Part shown: piece after piece, positions 10,563 through 20,058 of the stretch
Layout: each line of letters starts with the position of its first letter
How positions within the stretch are numbered: position 1 is the stretch's first letter
DNA from: Mangrovicoccus ximenensis
GTDB taxonomy: Bacteria > Pseudomonadota > Alphaproteobacteria > Rhodobacterales > Rhodobacteraceae
Direction: 5' to 3'
Assembly: GCF_003056725.1 (NCBI RefSeq)
Contig: NZ_QBKZ01000016.1
Coordinates: forward strand, 456,874 to 501,727
Length of the DNA: 44,854 nt
Translations under genes and position numbers: made by a program
Notes under the pieces: model-generated
What the model was told of the DNA's origin: nothing
What the model saw: the letters and a program-made list of their open reading frames with translations, nothing else
Database searches by the model: none

Positions 10563-11222
10563 ATGATCGAGTTTTCGGGTGTCAGCAAGGCGTTCTGGAC
10601 GGGAACCCGCTACAAGGTGATCCTTGACCGCGCCAGCTTTGCGGTGCGGCCCGGCAACTCGCTGGGCATCCTCGCCCGCAACGGCACCGGCAAGACCACC
10701 CTGATCAACATGATGGCGGGGCTGGAAAAGCCCGACGAGGGCGTGATCCGCCGCAACTGCCGGGTGTCCTTCCCGCTGGGCTTCATGGGAGGCGTTCTGG
10801 GGCGGCTGACCGGCATGGAGAATGCCCGCTTCATCGCCCGGCTCTACGGGCTCGATCCGGATTACGTCGAAGCCTTCTGCCGCTGGCTCTGCGGGCTCGA
10901 CGAGTATTTCGACCGTCCGGTGGGGCAGTACAGTTCGGGGATGAAGGGCCGGTTCTGCTTCGCGCTGATGCTGGCTCTGGATTTCGACCTCTACCTGATC
11001 GACGAGGGCATGCCGCGGGCGACCGATGCCGAATTCAACCGCAAGGCCGCGGGCATCCTGAAGGAGCGGCTGCGCAAGACCACGATCGTCATGGTCTCGC
11101 ACCAGCCCGAAACGCTGGAACGGTTCTGCCGTTCGGCCGCGGTGCTGCGCGACGGGCGGCTCTACCGGTTCGAGACGCTGGAGGAGGCGAGGCGACTCTA
11201 TGACTACAAAGCCGCAGTCTGA
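10563..11222 (+). CDS. kpsT: Capsular polysaccharide export ABC transporter ATPase, KpsT/CtrD type
   Basis: 219 residues, the typical length of KpsT/CtrD ATPases that power polysaccharide export across the inner membrane in ABC-dependent (group 2-like) capsule systems. It begins MIEFSGVSKAFWTGTRYKVI. The Walker A region is GILARNGTGKTT (residues 35-46), in which the usual first glycine is Ala. The signature is SSGMKGR (124-130) and Walker B is LYLIDE (143-148), with the switch His in VSHQPE. The 3' end overlaps the next gene by 23 bases, indicating translational coupling. The partner permease (KpsM/CtrC) is not in the window; nhaA occupies the upstream side. Confidence 0.85.
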   Translation: MIEFSGVSKAFWTGTRYKVILDRASFAVRPGNSLGILARNGTGKTTLINMMAGLEKPDEGVIRRNCRVSFPLGFMGGVLGRLTGMENARFIARLYGLDPDYVEAFCRWLCGLDEYFDRPVGQYSSGMKGRFCFALMLALDFDLYLIDEGMPRATDAEFNRKAAGILKERLRKTTIVMVSHQPETLERFCRSAAVLRDGRLYRFETLEEARRLYDYKAAV

Positions 11223-12702
11223 CGATCCGGGCGCCGCCCGCCGCAAGGCACGGCTGGAACGCCGCAAGGCCAAGGCAGCGCGGGCGCAGGCGCGGCAGGA
11301 AGAACGCCGTGCCGATGTCCGGGCCGAAGGATTCTCGGGCCACCAGCTCAGGAATGCCATGCGGCTGGCCCGGCATCACGGGCTGGCCGCCTCCGACCCG
11401 TTCGAGGCCGTGCGGCTCCTGCGCGAGCGCGGCGTCGATCCGCAATCCCCGGCCAATCCGCTGCATCTGGTCGTCGACAATACCCGCCCCGCGCCGGATG
11501 CCATGCCGATCCCGGTGATCACGGGAAAATCGCCGGCCCAGATCGCCGACGAGCAGCGCCAGATCCTCGAGATCGAGCAGATCCAGCAGAGCATCCTGCG
11601 GCGGCGCAAGCGCAACGTTTCGCAGCTCTGGCTGCGGATCGCCGCCTTCGTGCTGGCCCCGACCCTCGCCGCCTTCCTCTATTTCGCGTTCGTGGCCACG
11701 CCGATGTACTCGGCCAAGGCCGAGTTCATCGTCCAGAAAAGCTCGGGCGGCAGCAGCGGCGGGCTGGGCTCGCTGCTGGCGGGCACGGCCTTGGGTTCTT
11801 CGCAGGAAGCGGTGGCTGTGCAGCGCTACATCGACTCCAAGGAGGCCATGGTGCGGCTCTCCGAAGAGCAGGGCTTTGCCGCGCATTTCAGCGGCGCGGG
11901 CATCGATCCGCTGGCCCGTCTGCCAGAAGGCGCCTCGACCGAGCGGGCCTACCGGCTCTACCGGCACCGGGTGAAGGCGGGCTACGACCCGTCCGAAGGG
12001 GTCGTCCAGCTGGAGGTTTCGGCGGCCGATCCGGCAAAGGCGGTGGTCTTCGCCGATGCGCTGGTCTCCTATGCCGAGGAGGTCGTGAACGACCTGACCC
12101 TGCGCCAGCGGCGCGACCAGCTGGCCGGGGCGGAGCGCGCCTTCGCGGCCGCAGAGGTCGATGTCCAGGCGGCGCAGCGCCGGGTGCTTGCGCTGGAAGA
12201 GGCCCAGGGCGTGATCAGCGCCGAGGCCGAGATCGGCGCGGTGATGGCCCAGATCGCCACCTTCGAGACCCGGCTGCGGCAGGAGGAACTGGAGCTGGCG
12301 GGGCTGATGGACAATGACAGCCCCAACCGGGTGCGGGTCGAGGCGACCGAAGCGGGCATCGTGCGGCTCGAGGACACGATCGCCCAGCTGCGCGGCCAGC
12401 TGACCGGCACCGACGGCAGCCTGTCCCTGGCGCGGATCAACAGCGACCTGCGCATCGCCGAGACCGGGCTGGCAACCCGCGAGGCGATGCTGCAGGAGGC
12501 GCTGCAGGCGCTGCAGGCAGCGCGCCGCGAGGCCAGCCGCCAGGTCGGCTACCTTGCGCTGAACGTCTCTCCGGTGGCGCCGCAGGAGGCCGCCTATCCC
12601 CGGGTGGCCGCCAATACGGCCATGGCCTTCCTGATATTTGCTGGTATCTACCTGATGGTGTCCCTCACCGCTTCCGTCCTGAAGGAACAGGTAACAAACT
12701 GA
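11200..12702 (+). CDS. kpsE: Capsule export inner-membrane periplasmic-adaptor protein, KpsE/CtrB/RkpR type
   Basis: 500 residues. It starts within the kpsT-like gene. It has a very basic, Ala/Arg-rich cytoplasmic N-terminus (about 1-140; ARRKARLERRKAKAARAQAR) with a DPFEAVRLLRERGVDP motif. A first membrane segment follows near 145-170 (AFVLAPTLAAFLYFAFV), then the Wzz-like periplasmic entry MYSAKAEFIVQKSSG, a long coiled-coil region (about 290-440), and a last membrane helix (FLIFAGIYLMVSLTA). This is the layout of the protein that bridges the KpsMT transporter and the outer-membrane channel. The long basic N-terminal extension is longer than in E. coli KpsE. The stop codon overlaps the kdsA start as TGATG. 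Confidence 0.85.
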   Translation: MTTKPQSDDPGAARRKARLERRKAKAARAQARQEERRADVRAEGFSGHQLRNAMRLARHHGLAASDPFEAVRLLRERGVDPQSPANPLHLVVDNTRPAPDAMPIPVITGKSPAQIADEQRQILEIEQIQQSILRRRKRNVSQLWLRIAAFVLAPTLAAFLYFAFVATPMYSAKAEFIVQKSSGGSSGGLGSLLAGTALGSSQEAVAVQRYIDSKEAMVRLSEEQGFAAHFSGAGIDPLARLPEGASTERAYRLYRHRVKAGYDPSEGVVQLEVSAADPAKAVVFADALVSYAEEVVNDLTLRQRRDQLAGAERAFAAAEVDVQAAQRRVLALEEAQGVISAEAEIGAVMAQIATFETRLRQEELELAGLMDNDSPNRVRVEATEAGIVRLEDTIAQLRGQLTGTDGSLSLARINSDLRIAETGLATREAMLQEALQALQAARREASRQVGYLALNVSPVAPQEAAYPRVAANTAMAFLIFAGIYLMVSLTASVLKEQVTN

Positions 12703-13535
12703 TGAAAACCATCTCCGTCGGAAATCTGGCCATCGGGAATGACGCGCCGCTGACCGTCATCGCCGGTCCCTGCCAGCTCGAATCCCTCGACCACGCCCTG
12801 ATGATCGCCGAGACCATGGCCGCGGCCTGCGCCGATGCCGGCGTCGGCTATGTCTTCAAGGCGTCCTACGACAAGGCGAACCGCACCTCCCTGGGCGGCA
12901 AGCGCGGGCTTGGGCTGGAAGCCGGGCTCGACATCATGTCCGAAGTGCGCGACCGGCTGGGCTGTCCGACCCTGACCGACATCCACAACGAGGAGCAGGC
13001 GGAACAGGCGGCCAAGCAGGTCGACATCATCCAGATCCCGGCCTTCCTGTGCCGCCAGACCGACCTCCTGCTCGCGGCCGGGGAAACCGGCGCGGTGGTC
13101 AACATCAAGAAGGGCCAGTTCCTCGCCCCCTGGGACATGCCCAACGTGATTTCCAAGGTGGAAAGCACCGGCAACGAGCGCATCCTGCTGACCGAGCGCG
13201 GCGCCTCCTTCGGCTACAACACGCTGGTTGCCGACATGCGCAGCCTGCCGACCATGATGAAGACCGGCTATCCGGTGGTGATGGACGCGACCCATTCGGT
13301 GCAGCAGCCGGGCGGGCAGGGCGGTTCTTCGGGCGGGCAGCGCGAATTCGCTCCGGTGATGGCGCGCGCCGCCGTCAGCCTCGGCATCGCGGCCGTGTTC
13401 ATCGAGACGCACGAGGACCCCGACAGCGCGCCCTCGGACGGCCCGAACATGATTCCGCTCGGTCGGATGGCGGCAATGGTGAAGTCGCTCAAGGCTTTCG
13501 ACGACCTGGCAAAGGCAGATCCGCTGCGCGTTTGA
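12702..13535 (+). CDS. kdsA: 3-deoxy-D-manno-octulosonate 8-phosphate synthase
   Basis: 277 residues, full length. It condenses phosphoenolpyruvate with arabinose 5-phosphate to Kdo-8-phosphate, the precursor of the Kdo of lipopolysaccharide and of capsule lipid linkers. Visible motifs are IAGPCQLES, FKASYDKANRTS, PTLTDIHNEEQA, IIQIPAFLCRQTDLL, GFLAPWDM-like FLAPWDMPN, DATHSVQQPGGQGG and FIETHEDPDSAPSDGP. The Cys in IAGPC is the metal-ligand position that is Asn in the metal-independent E. coli enzyme, so this is expected to be the metal-dependent class. Translational coupling (TGATG) to the capsule exporter genes suggests Kdo supply for capsule assembly. Confidence 0.95.
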   Translation: MKTISVGNLAIGNDAPLTVIAGPCQLESLDHALMIAETMAAACADAGVGYVFKASYDKANRTSLGGKRGLGLEAGLDIMSEVRDRLGCPTLTDIHNEEQAEQAAKQVDIIQIPAFLCRQTDLLLAAGETGAVVNIKKGQFLAPWDMPNVISKVESTGNERILLTERGASFGYNTLVADMRSLPTMMKTGYPVVMDATHSVQQPGGQGGSSGGQREFAPVMARAAVSLGIAAVFIETHEDPDSAPSDGPNMIPLGRMAAMVKSLKAFDDLAKADPLRV

Positions 13536-13553
13536 CGCCTGACGCGAGGGCAT

Positions 13554-13597
13554 GGGGCGAAAGGGGGAATTTCTGCGAAAAAAATGCGTTTCGCCCC
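13554..13597 (+). terminator. Long-loop hairpin after kdsA
   Basis: GGGGCGAAA (13554-13562) is complementary to TTTCGCCCC (13589-13597), with a 26-base purine/A-rich loop. It could end the capsule-kdsA transcript before tRNA-Gln. There is no T-tract, so this is uncertain. Confidence 0.4.
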
Positions 13598-13638
13598 TTG
13601 CGCCCCCCAGCCGCACACAGTAAATCCGCCTCCACTGT

Positions 13639-13713
13639 TGGGGTGTAGCCAAGCGGTAAGGCAGCGGTTTTTGGTACCGTGTACCGTAGGTTCGAATCCT
13701 ACCACCCCAGCCA
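13639..13713 (+). tRNA. tRNA-Gln (anticodon TTG)
   Basis: The cloverleaf is complete. Acceptor TGGGGTG pairs with CACCCCA, discriminator G, and CCA is encoded (13711-13713). The D-arm is GCCAAGCGGTAAGGC, the anticodon stem GCGGT/ACCGT with loop TTTTGGT giving anticodon TTG, and the T-arm GTAGGTTCGAATCCTAC. No duplicate of its 3' end is visible in the decayed region downstream. Confidence 0.97.
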
Positions 13714-14452
13714 CTTTACAAGTACATGATAAATCAACGACCTGCGGGTCGGTGGCGCAGATCTCCCGCGCCTTCGGGCGTTGTTCCGGGCGTCTTGCCC
13801 GAGGCGCGGTCACGTGCCGCCTCGATCTGCTGGCTAGGTGCCGGCATGGCGTTCCGTCAGCAGATCAAGGGGCTCGGGTCCCGCCGAAACCGAGCGGCCG
13901 CCGGGAAGCCGGCCGCTCCGAAAGCGCGGGCGGGGCTCGCGGCGGCACGGCCAATTCGACAGGTTTGCGCATGGCCGCGGATACTGGAGAAATGGCCTCC
14001 GGCGATCCGGCGCCGGCATCTCCTGTCAGATCCGCTCGCCCGGGCGCTCGAGCCGGGTCATGCGGGCCCCGGTCCGACTCGGGAGGCGAAGGCCGGAGCG
14101 CCGTATCCGGCAAGGTTTCCCGGGCCCTGTCCCACGCGCGCCCGTCTTGCAGCTGATGGCGGCGTGGGAGGAGACGCTCCGGTCCAGGGCGCCTTGACGG
14201 AGACCGGAGGGCACTGCCCGAGGGGCGTCCGCCGCCCCGGTGCCCAGCTGCGGAGAACATGGCGATGGCCGTCCGCGCGATGGCTTGCGGCAGCGGCGGC
14301 CATCTCCTTTGTTGCCCTATGAGCCGCTGGCCGCGGGCATGCCGCCGGTGGCCGAATTCTAGGCCTCATGAGCCCCGCTCCATTAATGCCTGTACCGTGC
14401 CGCATTCCTTCATTGCCGATTGCGGAGGTTCATCGCCGTGGCATCCTCGGAA
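13714..14452. other. No gene recognised; decayed region downstream of tRNA-Gln
   Basis: About 740 bases of GC-rich sequence in which all frames give low-complexity Arg/Pro/Gly-rich translations without ribosome sites or family motifs. Its position between a tRNA gene and IS ends suggests mobile-element debris, but no integrase or transposase motif could be read. Confidence 0.5.
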
Positions 14453-14497
14453 GGCGTTGTTGCACAAAGCGGCTCCGGGATTCACTTGGTGAATCCA
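14453..14497 (+). repeat. Left end of an IS5-type element
   Basis: The 45 bases starting GGCGTTGTTGCACAAAG and ending GATTCACTTGGTGAATCCA lie just upstream of an IS5-like transposase start (14516). The same sequence, about 39 of 45 positions identical, occurs in inverted orientation at 20059-20103. TTGTTGCACAAA is the usual terminus of alphaproteobacterial IS5-group elements. Confidence 0.75.
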
Positions 14498-14515
14498 ATG
14501 TAGTATCGGGCTTGC

Positions 14516-14920
14516 ATGAGCAGACCGCCGAAGCCGACCTGCCAGACCACCAACTGGCCGGCGTATAATCAGGCGCTGAAGCAGAGAGTGGCGCTTGCCG
14601 TCTGGTTCGATCCCTCGATGCAATGGGACGCGGTGCCGTCCGGGCGTCGCGGCCGGCAACGGGCCTATAGCGAATGAGGAGGATCAGGAATTGATCCGGG
14701 GGATCAATTCCCCGGCGAATGCAATCCAGGCCTGCCTGACCCTCAAGATCCTCCTCGGGCTGCCGCTCCGCCAGGGTGAGCCAGCGAGGCGCCATCGGTC
14801 CGAGCCCGCTGGCGAACGGTTTCGTCGCGAGCCTGCTGGACCTGTCCGGGCTCGACTGGTCCGTGCCCTTCGTCGGGCGATCCGTCCACTTCAATTGCTT
14901 ATCGATTTTGACGTCGAACT
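14516..14920 (+). pseudogene. IS5-family transposase remnant
   Basis: The start at 14516 gives MSRPPKPTCQTTNWPAYNQA, then WFDPSMQWDAVPSGRRGRQR, the N-terminus of IS5-group DDE transposases. The frame hits a stop at 14677, where a palindromic insertion interrupts it. Similarity resumes at about 14718 in another frame with AIQACLTLKILLGLPLRQG (family: transposase middle with CLTMKVLFGMALRQT). It shifts again to FVASLLDLSGLDWSVP before ending near 14880. The DDE catalytic part is missing. At least one insertion and one frameshift mean the gene is dead. Confidence 0.8.
14670..14721. repeat. Palindromic insertion inside the IS5 transposase relic
   Basis: GGAATTGATCC (14687-14697), spacer GGG, and GGATCAATTCC (14701-14711) form a perfect 11-bp inverted repeat. 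The region is bracketed by a direct repeat GCGAATG at 14670-14676 and 14715-14721. Removing about 45 bases restores the family sequence YS(D/E)-AIQ, so this looks like an insertion with target duplication or an excision scar. Confidence 0.65.
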
Positions 14921-15263
14921 TGGGCACACCAGACTAGGGGAAAGAAGGCTTGAGCCTTCACCGAACTCCCTGGTTCCAAAGCGGCGCGCCCCCAAGCGCG
15001 CCGCTTCTGCACGGGTGCGGACTCCCGCAAATCTGCTTCAACCCGCATCTCAGACCCGCCACGTCTTCGCTCCCTACTAATCCGCAAAAAGTAGCGGAAC
15101 TGCCGCCCGATCGGACACAGACAGGCCAGGCATCGGCAATCCTCCCGAACAGCTCGTCATCAGACACCAAAATGGTTTAAGTTACTGAATTAATTAAAGT
15201 TATAGCACCTTACAAAACATTTGGATATGTGATCTTCATTATATTCTGCATGGGTGATTCCAA
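14921..15263 (+). other. Gene-free stretch with AT-rich promoter region for the VPLPA-CTERM gene
   Basis: No gene is recognised. From about 15165 to 15263 base composition drops sharply to AT-rich (for example GAATTAATTAAAGTTATAGC, then a TTATATTCTGC segment near 15238), unlike anything else nearby. It immediately precedes the start at 15264 and probably contains its promoter, possibly one brought in by transfer. No exact -35/-10 pair is claimed. Confidence 0.45.
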
Positions 15264-15839
15264 ATGTATACACTGCGAAACCTTGTCATGGCGATCGCGA
15301 GCACTCTTTGCCTGCTTTCCGCGAACGCCGCGAACGCAGCCACAGTGACTCTTGCCGATGTCGTACCGGTCACCGGCGGTGGTGCCGCATCAGCTGGGGC
15401 GAGCTTTTCCTTCAGCTTTACCGGTGGCGTTCTGGACAGCTTTTCCGGCCTCGTCCTCATCGATGACGGTGTGCCTCCGCCCGCCGTCATTCCCGTGAAC
15501 GTGACCGGCATCGCGACAAGCTTCATGGCCAACGCGACCGGCGGCGGCGCGCTGCTCCTGTCGGGTGACCTCCTGGACGTGGCAGTGACCCCGCCGAGCA
15601 CCGTGGAACTGCTCTTCTCGAAGACCGGCGGCAGCTATGCCGGGGCGTTCGGCGGCGACTATCTCATCATGACGCTGACCGCGGCCTCTGGCTCATTCAC
15701 TCCGGGAATGACCGGCACCTTCAGCGGGACGATGACGCTCACCGGCGCAGAACTCGCAGCTGTTCCGCTTCCCGCGGGCGGTGCACTGCTTGCAGGCGCA
15801 TTGACCCTTCTGGCCGTCCGCCGCCGCCAGCAGGCCTGA
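15264..15839 (+). CDS. Secreted protein with VPLPA-CTERM sorting signal
   Basis: 191 residues. The signal peptide is MYTLRNLVMAIASTLCLLSA, cleaved near ANAANA. The middle is Ser/Thr/Gly/Val-rich, beta-rich and without recognised domain. The C-terminus is textbook VPLPA-CTERM: VPLPAGGALLAGALTLLAVR then RRQQA. Such proteins of Rhodobacterales are thought to be processed by a dedicated exosortase (XrtD) and are linked to exopolysaccharide matrices; no exosortase is in the window. The gene lies between two inverted IS5-type ends, has an AT-rich upstream region, and is followed by a strong terminator, so it is probably expressed as a single gene. The start has no clear Shine-Dalgarno sequence. Confidence 0.82.
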   Translation: MYTLRNLVMAIASTLCLLSANAANAATVTLADVVPVTGGGAASAGASFSFSFTGGVLDSFSGLVLIDDGVPPPAVIPVNVTGIATSFMANATGGGALLLSGDLLDVAVTPPSTVELLFSKTGGSYAGAFGGDYLIMTLTAASGSFTPGMTGTFSGTMTLTGAELAAVPLPAGGALLAGALTLLAVRRRQQA

Positions 15840-15887
15840 CGAGCATCACGACCTCGGTTCAGAACCGAGGACGGCAACGACCTTCGG

Positions 15888-15920
15888 AGCCCCGCAAGCA
15901 AGCTTGCGGGGCTTTCTTTT
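15888..15920 (+). terminator. Strong intrinsic terminator
   Basis: AGCCCCGCAAG (15888-15898), loop CAAG, and CTTGCGGGGCT (15903-15913), followed by TTCTTTT. The perfect 11-pair stem ends the VPLPA-CTERM transcript and may also serve the convergent minus-strand gene. A smaller hairpin CCTCGGTT-CAG-AACCGAGG precedes it at 15852-15870. Confidence 0.85.
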
Positions 15921-15994
15921 GTCTGCCCCAAATACCCGCGACCAGCTTTCTGAAGCGCGCAGATTGTGCCTGCCAATCGCACACTGGCCCGTCG

Positions 15995-18900
15995 TTACTG
16001 GGCCACGCCGCCGACGTACCAGGTGAAGGGGTTCGGGCTCGCCTTGGCTGCCGCGATGGCGTCCGCTTCGATGCCGCGGATGTCCTTGTACGGAGTGCCA
16101 GCCGGGTCCGAGCCGTCGGACGTGTAGACATCCCAGATCGTGATGCTCTCCACGTCAGCCGTGGCCATGCTGCCCCCGTTGGACAGGCCGAGAAGACGGA
16201 TCCCGTAGTTGCCCGAGAATGCCCCTGCGGTGCCGGAAGCCTGCGCCCGCACTTCGACCCCATCGACGTAGAGACCGAATGCTCCCGTGGCTGGATCAGC
16301 CGTGATGACGAATTCACGCATCACGCCTGCGTATGGCAGCGGCGAAGCGACATCTGTGGAAGATACTCCGCCCGGAACGAAGGAATAGCGCAGCTGAGTG
16401 TTGTTGAGCAGCGAGAGCTTGATCTCCCCGCTGCCCACAGGCATCCGCAGAAGGCCCTCCTCTGCGCCGCTCGCCGGGTTTGCAACCAAGCGGAACTTGA
16501 CCGTCAGGGGCGTGGATGCTCCCCAGTTCGCATCATCGAAGATCGCCGTGGTCCCAGCAACGCTGAACCGCGCTTCTGCGGGGAGCGTGGAGCCCACCTC
16601 TGCCTGATCCGGCATCGGGCGGAGAGGCACGCCCTCCACGCCGCTCACCAGTCCCGTGACAATCGGGTAGTTGAGCCAGATGCGGTCGAACAGGTCCGCC
16701 TCGATCACGTCGGCATCGGCCAGACCATCTACGGTATGGATACCCACGCCACCGCCCCGCCCGAAGTCGATGCGGGTATTTCCATCGAAGCTGCCGGAGT
16801 TCGGCAGAACCCGGACACGCCCGCCGACGATGGTCACGTTTTCGGCGGCTTCCCCGTCGATCTCGAAACCGGCGACATCCGTCCTGTGCGGCAGATCAGT
16901 CCCGCCGATAGCCGTCTGGCTGGCGGCGGCAGTCCCTGCCAGCGTGCTCGGCATGGCGGAAATCGACCGGGCAATCCGCGTCGTGGTGATCGGCGGCACG
17001 GTGTTCGTGGCAGCCTCGAACCAGAACTCCGCATAGGCGCCCGAGGGCTCCCAGTAGCTGCGGTTGAACCGCGGGCTGTCCTGCGCCTGCGCAATGTCCG
17101 GCCCGACACCGAGCGAATGCAGCATCGCCAGGGCCGTGTACTGCGCCCGCCGGGGAGAACCGTCAGGCGAGTAGCGGGACGGGTGCGGGATGTCGATCCA
17201 GGAATCCGCCGACGACCGCTCTGCCGTGTAGCTTGCTGCACCGACCGCTTGGAAGCCGCTCTCATAGGACATGATCTCCGGTCCGACGAAACCGGCCATG
17301 TGCGGGATGTCCCCGACCGGATCGCAATCGTCGCCGCCGGAATATGCCGTGGCGTAGGCAGGCACGTTCAGCAGCCTGCCCGAGCTGGCATCGACGTTGT
17401 TGCCGCAGACCAGCTCCTCATAACCCGTCACCGGGTGGAACAGGTCACCGTCCTGCTGTGCATTGACGATGTTGCCGTAGACGAAGGCCCGGCTCGCCGC
17501 ATCATTCGACGGGGCGTAGATCGGGAACTGCACAACCTTGCGGTCGCAGAGCGACACGTTCCGGCGGAACGTCATCGTCCCGGGGTTGACCATGTTGCCC
17601 GACTGCTGCGCCGACCAGACCAGGAGCCAGTTGCGGGCAATTGCCGACAGGTGCTGGAGACCGGCCCGGCGGAACTCGAACAGGTTCTCCTCCACGACCA
17701 CCGAGCCGTCCTGCCCGCCGACCGTGAGCATGTCGGAATGCAGGTAGGTGCAGGCGATCCAGTTGGCGTCTTCGACATCCTGGGTCGAGCTGTAGGCCGG
17801 AGGCTGGTTGCCTGTATTGCTGCCGATCTTGCTGATCGCCACGTTGGAGCCCCAGAGCACCATGTCGCCCGCAGCGTAGGTCGTGCCTGCGTCATAAGGA
17901 GCGAGCGGCAAGGTCGCCGCGAAACGCGGGTTCTCCTGCGCCAGCCGGTTATAGCGGAACGAGATGCCCTCTTTCATGCGGATCACGGCCTGATCGAGAC
18001 CGGCGCCGTAGATGTTGTTGCCCTCCATGACCAGCCGGGTGACATAGCTGGTGACCCGGATGCCGTTGCCCGGACCCACCCACTTGTCATGCCACGCGTC
18101 TCCGGTGAGCGACTGGCGCACATAGCCGCCCGGCCCCCGGATCGTGTTGTTGCGGACAGCGAGGTCGGTGCCGGTGGACTCGATGTCGAGCCAGCCGCCA
18201 GCGCCCGGCGTGACGGGCAGGATGTCGTAATCGCCGCCGATGTCGTTCTGGCGCAGCGTGACGTAGCTGCCGGCGCCGGTCACGATCACCTTGCCCGGCA
18301 CCCGCCAGCCCTCGAAGATTGCCGGATTGCCCAGCGTCCCGAAGAAGGTGCCCGTGTCGATGGTCAGGATCTTGTTGCCCGCGTCCCAGGTGACGCCGGA
18401 AGGCAGGGCGTCCACGCCCACGGTCTTGGTCGTGCTCGATGCCGGACCATAGGCCCTTTCCGTGACCGCCCCGTAAAGCGTGTTGAAATCCTTGCCGACG
18501 CAGAACAGAGCCAGGGCGTCCTGAGCAAACCGGCGGGTTGACTCTCGCGTGTCTTCCTTGGCGGCAGACAGCTCGGTGTGCTCGAACCGGTGCGGTCCGT
18601 AGAAATACGCCTTGGTCTTGGAGGGGTCCAGCTCGCCCCGGCCCTGTCCGGTCAGGTCGTAGAACAGGTAGTCGTAAGGGCGGTTGTTCAGCGGATCGGT
18701 GCCCAGAACGTAATCGGCGCCGCCCTGTTCCGGGGCATAGCGACCGGTATAGAGCGGATAGAGCCGCCGCCGGTAGCCGTCACTGGTGGTGGCGGGTGCC
18801 GCGGTCCAGGTGGACATCAGCACGCCCGGCTCTGCCCCGTAATCCCTGAGCATCCGCACGCCGCCTGCGAAGGAGCCATCCCAAGTCCGGTCCGACTGTT

Positions 18901-20055
18901 CGTTGTCGGATACCGCCGGATCATCGCTGGCGAGGTTCCAGTAGGTCGTGCCGGACACGGCAGCCTCGATCATCAGGAACCGCTCGCCCGGCGCGTTCTG
19001 GGCCAGGAAGTTCGACATGGCCCCGAGCGACGACGTCAGCATTGCCGAGTTGGTCACCGGCAGGATGCCGTTCGTGGCGTAGTCCGTGCCGGGATAGTCC
19101 CCCCCGTTCCGGTAGGAAATGACCCGAAGCGCCTCCTCGTCGGATACGGTCTGCCGGGCCGCCTGGAGATCCGCAGTGTCGAGCCACGGCGAAAACATGT
19201 AGGCTTCCTCGGACTGCCCCAGCAGAACAAGGATATGCCCGACCACGACCGGAGTGGCCGCCTGTCCCGAATTGGAACCAACGGGGCGAACCTGCACGCG
19301 CATGCGGTGCTGCGAGCGCGGCACCCACGGCACGAAACCGGAATAAGCGCCCGAGGCTGCGGAAATCGCATCGCCTGCTGCGTCCACCAGCGGCGCCCAG
19401 GAGACCAGCTCCGCGCCGTTGTCGTACCGGACCATCCGGCCTTCGAGCGCGGTCCCGTCGGGGGCGGTGGTCGTGCCGCTGACCGGGATGTCGGCGCTGT
19501 TGCGGTCGAAGGCCGCGCCGCTGTCGAAGAAAGCCACGGACTGCGTCGAGATCGGGGCAACGGTAGTCGTGTAGACCGGGGCTGCCTCGATCACGGCGCT
19601 GGCGGCGGCGGTGTCGGAACCGAGCGGCCCGGTGGCGGTGACCGACAGGGACAGCGTGCCGGGCGTATCGGTGACATAGGTGGCGGTGCGCGTGGCGCTG
19701 GCGGCGGTGCCCGACCAGACCAGCGTCAGAGGATTGCCGCCGAGCGTGGTCGTGGGCACCAGCGTGTCCACGTCGCCCGTCGCCGACACGGTCAGCGTGA
19801 GGGTCGCCCCGACCGTTGCCGTCGCGGCCGAGATCTGCACCGAGGCGACCGGCGGGGTGTATTGCGACACGATCGGCCCGATCGCGTTGGAGACGGACTG
19901 GATGCTGCCCTGGCTGTTGGTCGCGGTCTCCCGGCAGCTGATGGAGCTGCCGACGGCCGATTCCGGCACGGCATAGCTCGCCCCGGTGGCGCCGCTGATC
20001 GGCGCGCCGTCCCGCAGCCACTGGCGCGCGACCGTGGGGGCCGGGTTGCCGGCAT
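15995..20055 (-). pseudogene. Large modular phage-tail-like protein (Ig-like, SGNH-like, beta-helix, LamG-like), 5' end missing
   Basis: About 1350 residues up to the IS end that removes the 5' part. In order: an Ig-like module (QWLRDGAPISGATGASY, SCRETATNSQGS), a beta-sandwich repeat rich in Thr/Ser/Val, then GHILVLLGQSEEAYMF, which resembles the first block of SGNH/sialate-esterase domains with GQSEE in place of GQSN. A right-handed beta-helix follows with turn repeats such as VRNNTIRGPGGY, MEGNNIYGAGLD, FRYNRL, VVEENLFEF and VYGNIVN, and the C-terminus is a LamG/concanavalin-like fold (TVKFRLVANPASG, LYVDGVEVRA). Such chimeras occur as phage tail or receptor-binding proteins and as surface proteins of Rhodobacterales. 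The frame continues through the IS end, but that extension is not homologous. It may be expressed only if a new start is used; classed here as truncated. Confidence 0.6.
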
Positions 20056-20058
20056 AGC

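Noticed and set aside
10663..10700. kpsT-like gene as a pseudogene because of the Ala in Walker A
   Set aside because: The Lys-Thr of GTGKT, the signature and Walker B are intact, and the frame is complete and coupled to the next gene.
13714..14452. Phage integrase next to tRNA-Gln
   Set aside because: No tyrosine-recombinase motif could be read in any frame and the tRNA 3' end is not repeated nearby.
16736..18541. Plus-strand open frame of about 600 codons opposite the beta-helix gene
   Set aside because: Composition is rich in Arg/Asp/His/Gly without motifs; the minus-strand frame shows a convincing modular protein.
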